NCBI GenBank assembly: GCA_003163855.1
Contig: PLRJ01000069.1
Span: forward strand, 33,466-65,540
Direction of reading: 5' to 3'
Source of the DNA: Bryobacterales bacterium
GTDB taxonomy: Bacteria > Acidobacteriota > Terriglobia > Bryobacterales > Bryobacteraceae
DNA length: 32,075 nt
Shown here piece by piece: positions 1 to 7,973 of this stretch. The notes below the pieces were generated by a model, which was given only the letters and a program-made list of their open reading frames with translations, was not told the origin of the DNA and did not search any database. Made by a program: the position numbers and the translations under genes. The stretch's first letter is position 1, and each line of letters starts with the position of its first letter.

Positions 1-313
1 GAACGGACGCCAAGGTCAGCAATCCTACGGGAACTATCTCAGCATTTTCTTCAACGCCGCTCTCAAAAGGATAAGTAGAAGTGAACAGGCAGGTGTGCGA
101 AGGAAGCGTCAAAGGAATTTGCGAATCAATGGCCGAGAATACGGTGCCGTGTTCGGCAAACGCATCTAAGTTCGGCGTCTGGATAGCTTTGTATCCGTAG
201 GCGCTGAGGTGATCGGCACGCAGTGTGTCAACGGAGATGATGATCACCGGAGGCTGGGCTGCGGAGCAGAACGAGATACAGAGGAAAACGAGTGTGAAAC
301 GATAAGAGTGCAA
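1..313 (-). CDS. Sulfatase-like hydrolase, N-terminal part (cut by window edge)
   Basis: This is the first ~104 codons of an alkaline-phosphatase-superfamily enzyme reading leftwards and leaving the window at base 1. The minus strand gives a hydrophobic signal peptide (HSYRFTLVFLCISFCSAA), then VIIISVDTLRADHLSAYGY, which is the first metal-binding Asp region of sulfatases. It then gives PLTLPSHTCLFTS, the nucleophile region. The usual Cys/Ser nucleophile position is Thr and the following Arg is His (T-L-P-S-H), so formylglycine-type sulfatase activity is doubtful and phosphohydrolase or transferase chemistry is as likely. The frame is closed upstream by TAA, and the only starts are TTG codons; I chose the one at 313, which leaves a clean signal peptide, although two further TTG codons lie eight and nine codons upstream. 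The start sits 4 bases from the divergent gene at 318. The C-terminal half and any TPR extension lie outside the window. Confidence 0.8.
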   Translation of the reverse strand, partial: MHSYRFTLVFLCISFCSAAQPPVIIISVDTLRADHLSAYGYKAIQTPNLDAFAEHGTVFSAIDSQIPLTLPSHTCLFTSTYPFESGVEENAEIVPVGLLTLASV

Positions 314-317
314 ATTG

Positions 318-1154
318 ATGATAGGGCTCCGCAACAATTATCTATTGATAGTTTTCGACAGCTGCCGCTATGACACGTTTGTCGAGGCGAAGCCGAAAGT
401 TATGCGGAGGCTTGGCAAGCCCCAACAGCGCTGGTCATATGCTTCCTGGACCTCGCCATCGCACTTCAACATGCTGACTGGTTTGCTGCCGCATGAAAGT
501 CCGAAGGGGGTTTATGCGTCCGAGTATTACCGCCGGGATTTTCTAAAATTTAACGACCGGCTTGGCGGCGAAGGCATAAAGTTCGAGTCTTTGGTGCCAC
601 GGCTGTATCTTCCGCCTTTTCTGCAGAGCCTTGGATACAAGACTCACGCGCGAGTATCCCTACCTGTGCTGAATCCGAACACGATACTGAACGACGGGTT
701 CGATAGCTACAAACTGATGGAGTGCCACAATGATTTCCGAGCTATTCTGAGCGAGGTCAAGTTTTCCGAGGAGCATCCATCCTTTTATCTATTAAATGTA
801 GGTGAAACCCACTACCCTTATGCGCTGGTGGACGAACCTCGCGGATCCTGGCCCACCTTGAGCGGCGTTCATGGTGTATTTAAGCATATGGATCATCACA
901 CAATTGGAGGCAAGATTCGGCGCACAACTTTCAACCGGGGCAAACTGGACGAGCTACGAGCCCGGCAGGTGGCGGCGGTCCGATTTCTTGACAGTGCCAT
1001 GGAGTCGTTATTCGATGAAGCTCCGAAAAACACCTATATAACGATTACTTCCGACCACGGTGAACTCTTCGGAGAAGATGGCTACTTCGGACATGGACCG
1101 ATACAACATCCGAAGGTTTTTGAAGTGCCTTTTGTAGAAGGGAAGATCCGATAA
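318..1154 (+). CDS. Short sulfatase-fold (alkaline phosphatase superfamily) hydrolase/transferase
   Basis: A 278-aa cytosolic-looking protein with no signal peptide. Landmarks of the superfamily are present in order: LLIVFDSCRYD with the metal-binding Asp at about residue 14, SWTSPSHFNMLTG with a Thr (about residue 45) where sulfatases carry Cys/Ser, VGETHYPY in the middle, TSDHGELFGEDGYFGHG near the end and a closing HPKVFEVPF typical of the C-terminal edge of the fold. The T-x-P-S-H nucleophile motif matches the divergent minus-strand neighbour and differs from true sulfatases, so I call only the fold. It is short for the family, which usually has 400-550 residues. A TTG at 315 would add one residue; ATG 318 is preferred. 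The stop is 2 bases before the next gene, so it probably heads the 318-7237 transcription unit. The substrate is not deducible. Confidence 0.8.
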   Translation: MIGLRNNYLLIVFDSCRYDTFVEAKPKVMRRLGKPQQRWSYASWTSPSHFNMLTGLLPHESPKGVYASEYYRRDFLKFNDRLGGEGIKFESLVPRLYLPPFLQSLGYKTHARVSLPVLNPNTILNDGFDSYKLMECHNDFRAILSEVKFSEEHPSFYLLNVGETHYPYALVDEPRGSWPTLSGVHGVFKHMDHHTIGGKIRRTTFNRGKLDELRARQVAAVRFLDSAMESLFDEAPKNTYITITSDHGELFGEDGYFGHGPIQHPKVFEVPFVEGKIR

Positions 1155-1156
1155 AT

Positions 1157-3106
1157 ATGTATATTGGGCCAGGAGCGGGCTTCGCTATTGCCACTTCTTT
1201 TCTGACATTCCTGGCTGGCGTTCTGGGAAGTTTGTTTTCGCTGCTTTTGTGGCCTGTTAGAACCGTGCTGAATTGGATTCGCTTTCGAAAGACCTACGCA
1301 CGCGCGCACGTGAGAAAGCTGATCTTCATTGGGTTCGACGGCATGGATGCCAAGTTGACTGAGAGATGGATGGAGGCGGGTAAACTGCCTAATCTCTCGA
1401 GACTTCGCGAGATGGGAGGATACAGCCGTCTCCGAACTACGTTCCCGGCTTTGTCGCCCGTGGCTTGGTCCACGTTCGCTACCGGCGTGAATCCGGCAAA
1501 GCATAATATCTTCGATTTTCTCAGCCGTAGCGCGGGAACATACCTGCCGGAGTTGGCTCCGGTTACCGTCAAACCTCCGAGGCGAGTGTTGAGAATCGGC
1601 CGATTTTCGTTTCCCTTATCAAGGACTCGTATTGAGAGCCATCGAAAGAGCGAATCGTTCTGGAGGATTCTGGGAAAACATCAGATTCCTTCCACAGTAC
1701 TGCGTGTTCCGGTCACTTTCCCACCTGAAAAGTTCAACGGGAAGATGCTGTCGGCGATGTGTACTCCAGATATTCGCGGGACGCAGGGTACTTTTACTAT
1801 CTTCAGCACACGAGCCGCAGTTGAGCCTCTTATAGAGGGAGGATGTCGGCAGCCTTTAAGGCGCTCGGGGCAATCATTGCTGGGCGAAATTCAAGGTGCG
1901 GAGTCTGTATCGGTGCCTTTTGAGATCAGAGCAGACATGACGTTGAAGATACAAGGTCAGGAGGTTGCATTGAAACTCGGCGTTTACTCTGAATGGATAA
2001 AACTCGACTTCCATTCTGTCTCCGGGTTGGTGCGTTTTCTAGTAACGGAGCAAGCTCCTGAAGTTTCCGTGTATGCGTCGCCCGTGCAGATCGATCCGGA
2101 GAAGCCGGTGATGCCCATCAGCAATCCGGGCCTATATGCCATTTATCTTGCCAAATTAATCGGCGCCTTCTCGACGCTCGGCCTAGCCGAGGATACCTGG
2201 GCTTGCAACGAGGGTGCCATCAGTGAACTCGATTTTCTCAACCAGGCTTATTCCATCTTTGAAGAACGAAGACGGATGTTCAGTAATGCTCTCAAGAAAA
2301 CCCGCAAAGGAGTGGCTGGATGCGTCTTCGATACGAGTGATCGTGTACAGCACATGTTTTTCCGGCACCTTGGCAGCGCCCAGCCAGCCGAGTTTTCGAA
2401 CACGATTGAAGATATGTACAAGCGCATGGATGAAGTGGTTGGTGAGGCGCTTGCATACGTAGATGACAAGACATTGCTGCTGGTGCTTTCCGACCATGGC
2501 TTCTGCCGGTTTAAACGAGGTGTCAATTTGAATGCGTGGCTGCGGGAGAACGGTTATTTGAAGCTGAAACCGGACGCGGAACAAAGCGGCAAGTATTTTC
2601 AGGGGGTTGATTGGGCCGGGACATCAGCCTATGCGCTCGGTCTCGGAGGTATTTACATTAATCTCAGGGGCAGGGAACCTGATGGCCTAATCAATCCCGG
2701 TGCTGAGGCTTTGTCACTGATACGAGAACTTAGGGATAAGCTTTCAGGACTTCGAGATTTGGAGTTAAACGAGGTTGCGATTCGCGAGATGTATGAAGCT
2801 CGAGTGATTTATCGGGGCCCGTATCTGGAGGGATCGCCGGACCTGATTGTCGGATATAACGAAGGTTATCGAGCCGCCTGGGGCGCCGCTTTGGGAGATG
2901 TATCGGGCGGCGTTTTCGAGACGAATGACCGGCGCTGGAGCGGCGACCATTGTGTCGATCCTTCGCTGGTTCCAGGCGTGCTTTTTTCTAACCGGAAGAT
3001 CGACGCGCTCGATCCGGGAATAGAGGATTTAGCGCCGACGTCATTGCGCTGCTTTGGAATTGAACCGCCGACATGGATGGACGGACGGCCAGTCTTCACA
3101 TTTTGA
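1157..3106 (+). CDS. Type I phosphodiesterase/nucleotide pyrophosphatase-like enzyme, membrane anchored
   Basis: A 649-aa protein with a hydrophobic N-terminal segment (about residues 8-38), then the alkaline phosphatase superfamily catalytic domain facing the periplasm or cytoplasm. LIFIGFDGMD (Asp about 61) supplies a metal ligand. FPALSPVAWSTFATG carries the probable nucleophile Ser at about 100. DTSDRVQHMFFRH gives the second-metal Asp and His, LSDHGF the paired Asp-His, and GDHCVDP the last His. This order matches the NPP/phosphodiesterase family (Pfam Phosphodiest), not sulfatases. A beta-rich insert lies between the halves. It begins 2 bases after the upstream stop, and its own stop TGA overlaps the TTG start of its paralogue, so translation is probably coupled. 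A phosphate-ester or phospholipid headgroup substrate is plausible but unproven. Confidence 0.85.
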   Translation: MYIGPGAGFAIATSFLTFLAGVLGSLFSLLLWPVRTVLNWIRFRKTYARAHVRKLIFIGFDGMDAKLTERWMEAGKLPNLSRLREMGGYSRLRTTFPALSPVAWSTFATGVNPAKHNIFDFLSRSAGTYLPELAPVTVKPPRRVLRIGRFSFPLSRTRIESHRKSESFWRILGKHQIPSTVLRVPVTFPPEKFNGKMLSAMCTPDIRGTQGTFTIFSTRAAVEPLIEGGCRQPLRRSGQSLLGEIQGAESVSVPFEIRADMTLKIQGQEVALKLGVYSEWIKLDFHSVSGLVRFLVTEQAPEVSVYASPVQIDPEKPVMPISNPGLYAIYLAKLIGAFSTLGLAEDTWACNEGAISELDFLNQAYSIFEERRRMFSNALKKTRKGVAGCVFDTSDRVQHMFFRHLGSAQPAEFSNTIEDMYKRMDEVVGEALAYVDDKTLLLVLSDHGFCRFKRGVNLNAWLRENGYLKLKPDAEQSGKYFQGVDWAGTSAYALGLGGIYINLRGREPDGLINPGAEALSLIRELRDKLSGLRDLELNEVAIREMYEARVIYRGPYLEGSPDLIVGYNEGYRAAWGAALGDVSGGVFETNDRRWSGDHCVDPSLVPGVLFSNRKIDALDPGIEDLAPTSLRCFGIEPPTWMDGRPVFTF

Positions 3107-4923
3107 TCCGCTGGTTCTTGGCGTGCGCCGCCATCTGTTGCGTTTCTTGTCACACAGCACACTCAGGGACATGGCCGCTTGTCATTGTGCTGGGTATTGA
3201 TGGTATGGACCCGCGCTTTGTTGAAGATCACCTGGCTGAGTTACCGAATCTGCGGGAGTTAATGAAACAGGGAGAGTTCAAGCGACTGCAGACCACCATG
3301 CCCCCGCAGAGTCCTGTGGCATGGTCTACTTTTTCCACTGGACTCGATCCAATAAAGAACGGTATCTTCGATTTCGTTTACCGCGACCCGGGAACGATGA
3401 CGCCATTCTCGGCTATGGGAGAGATGGAGGCACCGGCTCACAAGTTGCTGTTCGGCCCGTATCAATTGCCGCTCGGATCGCCGCATGAAAGAACATTTCG
3501 ACAAGGCGAAGTGTTTTGGAAGTTGCTGGCGGATTGTGGCGTGCCTGTGAAGATCCTTCGAATGCCGGTTAATTATCCGCCCCAAAACGCCAGGGGAGAA
3601 AGCCTGTCAGGCATGGGCGTGCCCGATATGCGAGGAACATTCGGTACGTTCACCTACTTTACCGACAATCCAGGCGAAACGCGCCGGAGTGTTTCAGGAG
3701 GAGAAATTGTACCGGTCCAGATCATGAACGATGAAGCCATTCTTCGCGTCGAGGGTCCAGTGAATCCGTTGCGGCGTGACCAGTCATCAGTGGGAGTGAG
3801 CCTGACCGTTTCGGTCGATCCGTTTCAGAATGTGGCTCGCTTCCTGGTTGAAGATCGCTATTTCATTCTTAAAGGAGGTGAGTGGTCAGACTGGATTCCT
3901 GTTAGTTTCCCAATCGTTCCTGGTATACGGTACGCGCATGGAATGATCCGCGTTTACGCGAAGGGCTTTCGGCCAGACTTCCAGGTTTATGTCTCACCGG
4001 TGAATTTCAATCCTCTGCAGCCTGATGCCGACATGTCGGCTCCACGAAGTTATAGCGCGGATCTGGCAAGCAAAATCGGTCTCTATTATACACAGGGAAT
4101 GGCGGAGGACACGTCGGCTTATCGTCACGGTGTGTTTGACCGGCAAGACTATCTTACGCAATCCCGTGAAGTTGGCGATGAGCAAAGGCATATGTTGGAG
4201 CAGGGATTGGCGGGGTTCAAGCAGGGATTTTTCTTCATCCACCTTTCGAGTGTGGACCAGAACTCGCATATGCTCTGGAAGAAGTTTGAAGGAGAGCTTC
4301 TGGAGACATATCAACGTGCGGACGATGAGGTGGGATGGGTGATGAAGAACTACAGCGACGCCACCATCATAGTTATGTCCGATCATGGATTTACTTCATT
4401 TGATCGTGCCGTGAATCTGAATGCCTGGTTGTTGCAGCAAGGTTTGGATAAAACGGCTTACGCATTGGGGTTGAATGCGATGTATTTGCGACTGCAAGGG
4501 CGCGAGCGGGACGGCACAGTGCCGATGGCCGGCGCAGCGGATACGCTTAAGCGTCTCGGTGACAGACTGCTGTCGCTTAAAGATCCTATCAATGGTGCGC
4601 GCGTGATCGCACGCATCTGGTCGCCTCATCCCGAGTTCCAGGGAAACATCAGGTTGATTCCAGACCTGATTGTCGGCTTCGCTGCCGGCTACCGGGAGTC
4701 CTGGGAGGGCAGTCTGGGAGATAGTTCAGGCAGTGTACTGAAAGACAACATTGATGCGTGGATTGGAGATCACTGTATGGCGCCGGAGTTTGTGCCGGGA
4801 GTTCTAATTAGCAACAGAAGAAGCAATGATGGCAAACCTTCCTTAAAAGATTTGACGGCTTCGATCCTCAGTCTCTATGGTATTCCACGAGAGGCCGGCA
4901 TGGACGGCAAGGTGATTTACTAA
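3103..4923 (+). CDS. Secreted type I phosphodiesterase-like enzyme, tandem paralogue
   Basis: About 606 aa. It shares the whole architecture of the upstream gene: LGIDGMD, MPPQSPVAWSTFSTG, GVPDMRGTFGTF, SVDQNSHMLWKK, MSDHGFTSFDRAVNLNAWL, PDLIVGF and GDHCMAPEFVPGVLISNRR all have counterparts at the same spacing. The two are therefore an ancient tandem duplication. I prefer the TTG start at 3103, which overlaps the upstream stop as TTGA and gives a compact signal sequence (IRWFLACAAICCVSC) instead of the membrane anchor of its neighbour; ATG 3073 would give a 34-base overlap and ten more polar residues. The Cys-rich end of the signal could be a lipobox variant, but it is not canonical. The predicted active site is complete: Asp, Ser nucleophile, Asp/His pairs and terminal His. 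The different N-termini suggest that the two paralogues act in different places. Confidence 0.85.
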   Translation: MIRWFLACAAICCVSCHTAHSGTWPLVIVLGIDGMDPRFVEDHLAELPNLRELMKQGEFKRLQTTMPPQSPVAWSTFSTGLDPIKNGIFDFVYRDPGTMTPFSAMGEMEAPAHKLLFGPYQLPLGSPHERTFRQGEVFWKLLADCGVPVKILRMPVNYPPQNARGESLSGMGVPDMRGTFGTFTYFTDNPGETRRSVSGGEIVPVQIMNDEAILRVEGPVNPLRRDQSSVGVSLTVSVDPFQNVARFLVEDRYFILKGGEWSDWIPVSFPIVPGIRYAHGMIRVYAKGFRPDFQVYVSPVNFNPLQPDADMSAPRSYSADLASKIGLYYTQGMAEDTSAYRHGVFDRQDYLTQSREVGDEQRHMLEQGLAGFKQGFFFIHLSSVDQNSHMLWKKFEGELLETYQRADDEVGWVMKNYSDATIIVMSDHGFTSFDRAVNLNAWLLQQGLDKTAYALGLNAMYLRLQGRERDGTVPMAGAADTLKRLGDRLLSLKDPINGARVIARIWSPHPEFQGNIRLIPDLIVGFAAGYRESWEGSLGDSSGSVLKDNIDAWIGDHCMAPEFVPGVLISNRRSNDGKPSLKDLTASILSLYGIPREAGMDGKVIY

Positions 4924-4928
4924 GAGTG

Positions 4929-5120
4929 ATGTTTGGTTCCGGTTTTAAATTCAGTAAGGAAACGTGGGAGCGAGTAAAGAAAGTTTCGGAGGTGGCGGGC
5001 TACTCGTCGCCGGAAGAGTTCGTTGCGCACATAGTGGAGCGCGAACTCAAGAAGCTTGAAACGGCGGATTCGAAGGAGGCTCTGATCGAGAAGATGAAGG
5101 GGTTGGGATATCTCGAATAA
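4929..5120 (+). CDS. Small ribbon-helix-helix-like protein with LGYLE tail
   Basis: A 63-aa protein (GTG 4926 would add one residue). FKFSKETWERVKKVSEVAG looks like the beta strand and first helix of a ribbon-helix-helix fold, and the segment from SSPEEFVAHIVERELKKLE like the second helix. The tail ends KMKGLGYLE. It sits 5 bases after the phosphodiesterase stop and 3 bases before the membrane-protein gene, so it is part of the same unit. Ribbon-helix-helix proteins are usually DNA-binding regulators or antitoxins. No toxin partner is adjacent, so either autoregulation of this operon or a protein-protein role is possible. From memory, acidobacterial sulfatase-family enzymes often end in a similar Leu-Gly-Tyr-Leu tail, which is a point to test and not evidence of function. 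Confidence 0.7.
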   Translation: MFGSGFKFSKETWERVKKVSEVAGYSSPEEFVAHIVERELKKLETADSKEALIEKMKGLGYLE

Positions 5121-5123
5121 GGC

Positions 5124-5804
5124 ATGATTCTGTGCTGTCTTTTCCTAATAAGCGCCTTGGCTACTCTGGCGGCGTTCGTGTTATTTCGACTCACTTCGAA
5201 TAATTCGCGTCGAGAGCGGCTATGGAGACAGCTGTGGGCAAATCTTTTTGCCATCCGATTGTATGCGGACGAACCTCGAGTAGTATTTCAAAGCCTTCTT
5301 GGAGTAATTACCGCTAATGTGAAGCTATTGATAAACGCTTTACCCCCGCTTGTGGTAATGTCCGGGATAGGAATCTTGCTGTTTGGCCCGTTAGACCGGA
5401 TCTTCGGAACTATGCCTTTTCAGATTTCGACTCCACGAGTCCTAACCGTGAAGCTGAAGAACATGGATGGAGCCTGGCCTGATGTGCGACTGGAAACTCC
5501 AGACTGGATCACCGTTGATTCACCGCCCGTGCACTTATTCAACGAACGCGAGATGAGTTGGAGGATTCGAGCGAACAAGCGGTCAGTGGGAGTTGTCAAA
5601 GTGATCGCTGGTGGAACTATCGCCAAAAAGACGATTGATACTCGACCTTGGCCTACAACTTTTCAGGTGATGTCCTCGGATGTTTCGATGCCCGGGCCTG
5701 AGCGAACCCTCTCCATTATGGGTATTTCTCTCCATTGGGTATGGTGGTTCAGTATTTTCTCGATTCTTGCCGCGTTTCCTCTGCACTGGCTGCTCTCGCG
5801 TTAG
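5124..5804 (+). CDS. Membrane protein of unknown function, three predicted membrane segments
   Basis: A 226-aa protein not assigned to a named family. Residues 1-22 are hydrophobic (ILCCLFLISALATLAAFVLF). A basic amphipathic stretch follows (RRERLWRQLWANLFAIRLYA), then a segment at about 66-90 (ALPPLVVMSGIGILLFGPL). An extracytoplasmic beta-rich domain covers about 95-195, and a last segment lies at about 203-222 (LHWVWWFSIFSILAAFPLHW). The first half, with its helix-basic linker-helix layout, loosely resembles DUF106/EMC3-type proteins of the YidC/Oxa1 superfamily. That is inference from layout only. The position between the phosphodiesterase genes and the peptidase, with gaps of 3 and 11 bases, argues for a role in the same envelope process, for example as a membrane partner of the enzymes. 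Confidence 0.75.
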   Translation: MILCCLFLISALATLAAFVLFRLTSNNSRRERLWRQLWANLFAIRLYADEPRVVFQSLLGVITANVKLLINALPPLVVMSGIGILLFGPLDRIFGTMPFQISTPRVLTVKLKNMDGAWPDVRLETPDWITVDSPPVHLFNEREMSWRIRANKRSVGVVKVIAGGTIAKKTIDTRPWPTTFQVMSSDVSMPGPERTLSIMGISLHWVWWFSIFSILAAFPLHWLLSR

Positions 5805-5815
5805 AATCAAGAGCA

Positions 5816-7237
5816 ATGAAATGGATACTGAGTGCGGCGTTATGTGCTTTATATGCGGCCGCTGCGGCGGTTGATGAGCCCACGAAGCAGTTGGCGCGTG
5901 ACATATTTCAGCAACTGATTGAGATAAACACGACCGACTCCGTTGGCAACACGACCACTGCCGCGGAAGCAATGCGAAAGCGCCTGCTGGACGCTGGAAT
6001 GCCTGCGAGCGATGTCGTCGTGATGGGGCCAAATGACCGCAAAGGAAACATGGTGGCGCATTTGCGTGGCACCGGGGCGGGGAAGCCGATTCTCATCATC
6101 GCGCACTTGGACGTGGTAGAGGCAAAACGGTCGGACTGGACGACCGATCCATTTAAATTCATTGAAAAAGATGGGTTCTTCTATGGGCGCGGCACGCAGG
6201 ATATGAAAGAGAGCGATGCCATTGCGGTAACTACGTTCATTCGCTTCCTGAAGGAAGGCTACAAGCCAAACCGCGACTTAATTCTGGCCCTCACAGCCGA
6301 TGAGGAGGGCGGAACATCGAATGGTGTGAACTGGCTGTTGAAGCATCATCGTGAGTTACTCGATGCCGAGTATGCATTGAATCCGGATGCGGGTGGTGTG
6401 ACAACGGAGAAAGGCAAGCCGGTTGATGTGGAAGTGGAAGCGACAGAGAAACTGTATGCCGATTTTCAATTGACTGCGACGAATCCAGGCGGCCACAGTT
6501 CGCTGCCAACCGCCGATAATGCGATCTATGAAATCGCCGATGCGCTGGGCCGCTTGGAGAAAACGCCTTTCCCTTTCGAGTTGAACAATGTGACGCGGGC
6601 GTGGTTTACGCAAGTAGCCGGTTCCGAATCACCGCAGGTGGGCGCCGACATTCGAGCCATGTTGCAGGATCCCCCCGACGCAGCAGCTATTGCTAGACTT
6701 TCTAAGAATCCGAGGTTCAATTCGACGTTTCGCACCACTTGCGTTGCCACTCGCTTAAGTGGCGGTCACGCCGATAACGCGCTGCCGCAGACGGCCCAGG
6801 CGCTGGTGAACTGCCGGATTTTGCCGGGGCATTCGGCGGAAGAAGTCAGGCAGGAGTTGATAAAAGTTTTTGCCGATCCGAAGATAACCTTGCGTTACAA
6901 AGATACCCTGACGGCGGAGTATCTGGATAAAGCTCCTGACACGAAAGCCTTTCTGCCACCGCCGTTGCGGCCCGACGTGATGAATTCTCTGCGCGCGATC
7001 GCGAGCAAGATGTGGCCAGGCGCGCCCGTGATTCCGGAGATGGAGACAGGCGCATCAGACAGTATTTACACTATTGCGGCCGGCTTGCCGAGCTACGGCA
7101 TCAACGGTATTGCCATCGACTCAGACGACGTTCGCGCCCATGGCAAAGATGAACGTCTACGAGTGGATTCCTACTACAACGGTGTCGACTTTTATTATCG
7201 TTTCTTGAAAGCGATTACTTCATCTGCAAGTTACTGA
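5816..7237 (+). CDS. Secreted M20-family metallopeptidase
   Basis: A 473-aa protein. The start ATG 5816 gives a good signal peptide (MKWILSAALCALYAAAAA); a longer in-frame start exists but adds a second, unlikely leader. Di-zinc M20 landmarks are all present: IIAHLDVVEAKR (His ligand), FFYGRGTQDMK (bridging Asp), LTADEEGG (catalytic and metal Glu), NPDAGG (third ligand), PGGHSSLP in the dimerisation (lid) domain, METGASDS, and VRAHGKDERL near the C-terminus (last His ligand). It is therefore probably an active amino- or carboxypeptidase, or a related amidohydrolase such as an acetylornithine deacetylase-like enzyme, exported to the periplasm. It starts 11 bases after the membrane-protein stop, so it closes the plus-strand run. 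Its last 23 bases overlap the 3' end of the convergent gene. Confidence 0.9.
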   Translation: MKWILSAALCALYAAAAAVDEPTKQLARDIFQQLIEINTTDSVGNTTTAAEAMRKRLLDAGMPASDVVVMGPNDRKGNMVAHLRGTGAGKPILIIAHLDVVEAKRSDWTTDPFKFIEKDGFFYGRGTQDMKESDAIAVTTFIRFLKEGYKPNRDLILALTADEEGGTSNGVNWLLKHHRELLDAEYALNPDAGGVTTEKGKPVDVEVEATEKLYADFQLTATNPGGHSSLPTADNAIYEIADALGRLEKTPFPFELNNVTRAWFTQVAGSESPQVGADIRAMLQDPPDAAAIARLSKNPRFNSTFRTTCVATRLSGGHADNALPQTAQALVNCRILPGHSAEEVRQELIKVFADPKITLRYKDTLTAEYLDKAPDTKAFLPPPLRPDVMNSLRAIASKMWPGAPVIPEMETGASDSIYTIAAGLPSYGINGIAIDSDDVRAHGKDERLRVDSYYNGVDFYYRFLKAITSSASY

Positions 7238-7907
7238 CAATAATGTCGGTGTTATGGGCGGCGCGGATGCCATAAACGCCATCTGTCGATTTCAGTTTGC
7301 CTGGCACGACGAGAGCGGCCCTGTCGTAAGTGCCGACTACCGTGCCGTTGATGATGCAGGAGACCTTGTCGCCCTTTACCGACATTGCAATTTCCTGAGT
7401 TACCGGCTGCCCAGGTCCGGCGGCTTTATGGATCGCCGCATTCTCCTCGCGCCGGCCATTCATTTGAAAAGGATCGGGCCCGAAGCCGCGCACAATGAAG
7501 TTGCCGTTGCCATAAGCGGCGCAGTATAGATAGCTTTGGTTAGCAGTACCCATGTCGTTACCCGCGATTACAATGCCGTAGGGGTGGGGATGGCTGTTAA
7601 GGTCCATGTATTTGGGTTCGTTGAAAGTAGCCGAAACCGTGTAGTCGCCGCTCGCTTTGTTTGCCGGGTTCCAATAAGTGGTAGCGGGTCCGGTAACAAT
7701 TTGGATGGCGTCACCTTCTTTTGAAAACTTGGCGTCGTTGACAGTTTTCCCGGCTTTCTCTTCACTAGCGTCTACTTTTCCGCTCCATCCTGGAACGGTA
7801 ATTCCGCCGCCCGCGACGGAGCGCGAGGTTTCGTCCTGCGCATGGAGCATGAACGGAATTAGAAGCAGGAGTGAACTTGTGAGAATACGAACGCGACTTG
7901 GGTGCAT
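7215..7907 (-). CDS. Secreted LamG/DUF1080-like beta-sandwich protein
   Basis: A 230-aa protein with a signal peptide (RILTSSLLLLIPFMLHAQ). The mature part is beta-rich with features of concanavalin-like/DUF1080 (3-keto-disaccharide hydrolase-type) domains: an early W-x-G (PGWSGKVD), DYTVSATFNEPKYMDLN, HPYGIVIAGNDMG, SYLYCAAYGNGNFIVRGFG and a closing GIRAAHNTDIIVSNLQMK. These folds bind or cleave sugars; no catalytic residues can be assigned from sequence alone, so a carbohydrate-binding or structural role is equally possible. The ATG at 7907 has AAAGGA six bases upstream and a sigma-70-like promoter about 40 bases upstream. The gene is monocistronic and overlaps the M20 peptidase tail by 23 bases. 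Confidence 0.8.
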   Translation of the reverse strand: MHPSRVRILTSSLLLLIPFMLHAQDETSRSVAGGGITVPGWSGKVDASEEKAGKTVNDAKFSKEGDAIQIVTGPATTYWNPANKASGDYTVSATFNEPKYMDLNSHPHPYGIVIAGNDMGTANQSYLYCAAYGNGNFIVRGFGPDPFQMNGRREENAAIHKAAGPGQPVTQEIAMSVKGDKVSCIINGTVVGTYDRAALVVPGKLKSTDGVYGIRAAHNTDIIVSNLQMK

Positions 7908-7943
7908 GACAATTCCTTTCGCTGATTAGAGCCCAGCAGCTTG

Positions 7944-7973
7944 ATTATATGCGTACAATGTGACGTTGGTTAA
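7944..7973 (-). promoter_or_regulatory. Sigma-70-like promoter for the LamG/DUF1080-like gene
   Basis: On the minus strand a perfect TATAAT (7949-7944) follows TTAACC (7973-7968, four of six matches to TTGACA) with an 18-base spacer. Transcription would begin about 30 bases before the ATG at 7907, leaving room for the AAAGGA ribosome site. The -35 hexamer lies inside the first codons of the divergent deacetylase gene. This is inferred from sequence match only. Confidence 0.45.

Noticed and set aside
1082-1504. Antisense open frame of 140 codons over the junction of the first two enzyme genes
   Set aside because: It has no homology features and lies opposite well-supported coding motifs; a shadow frame.
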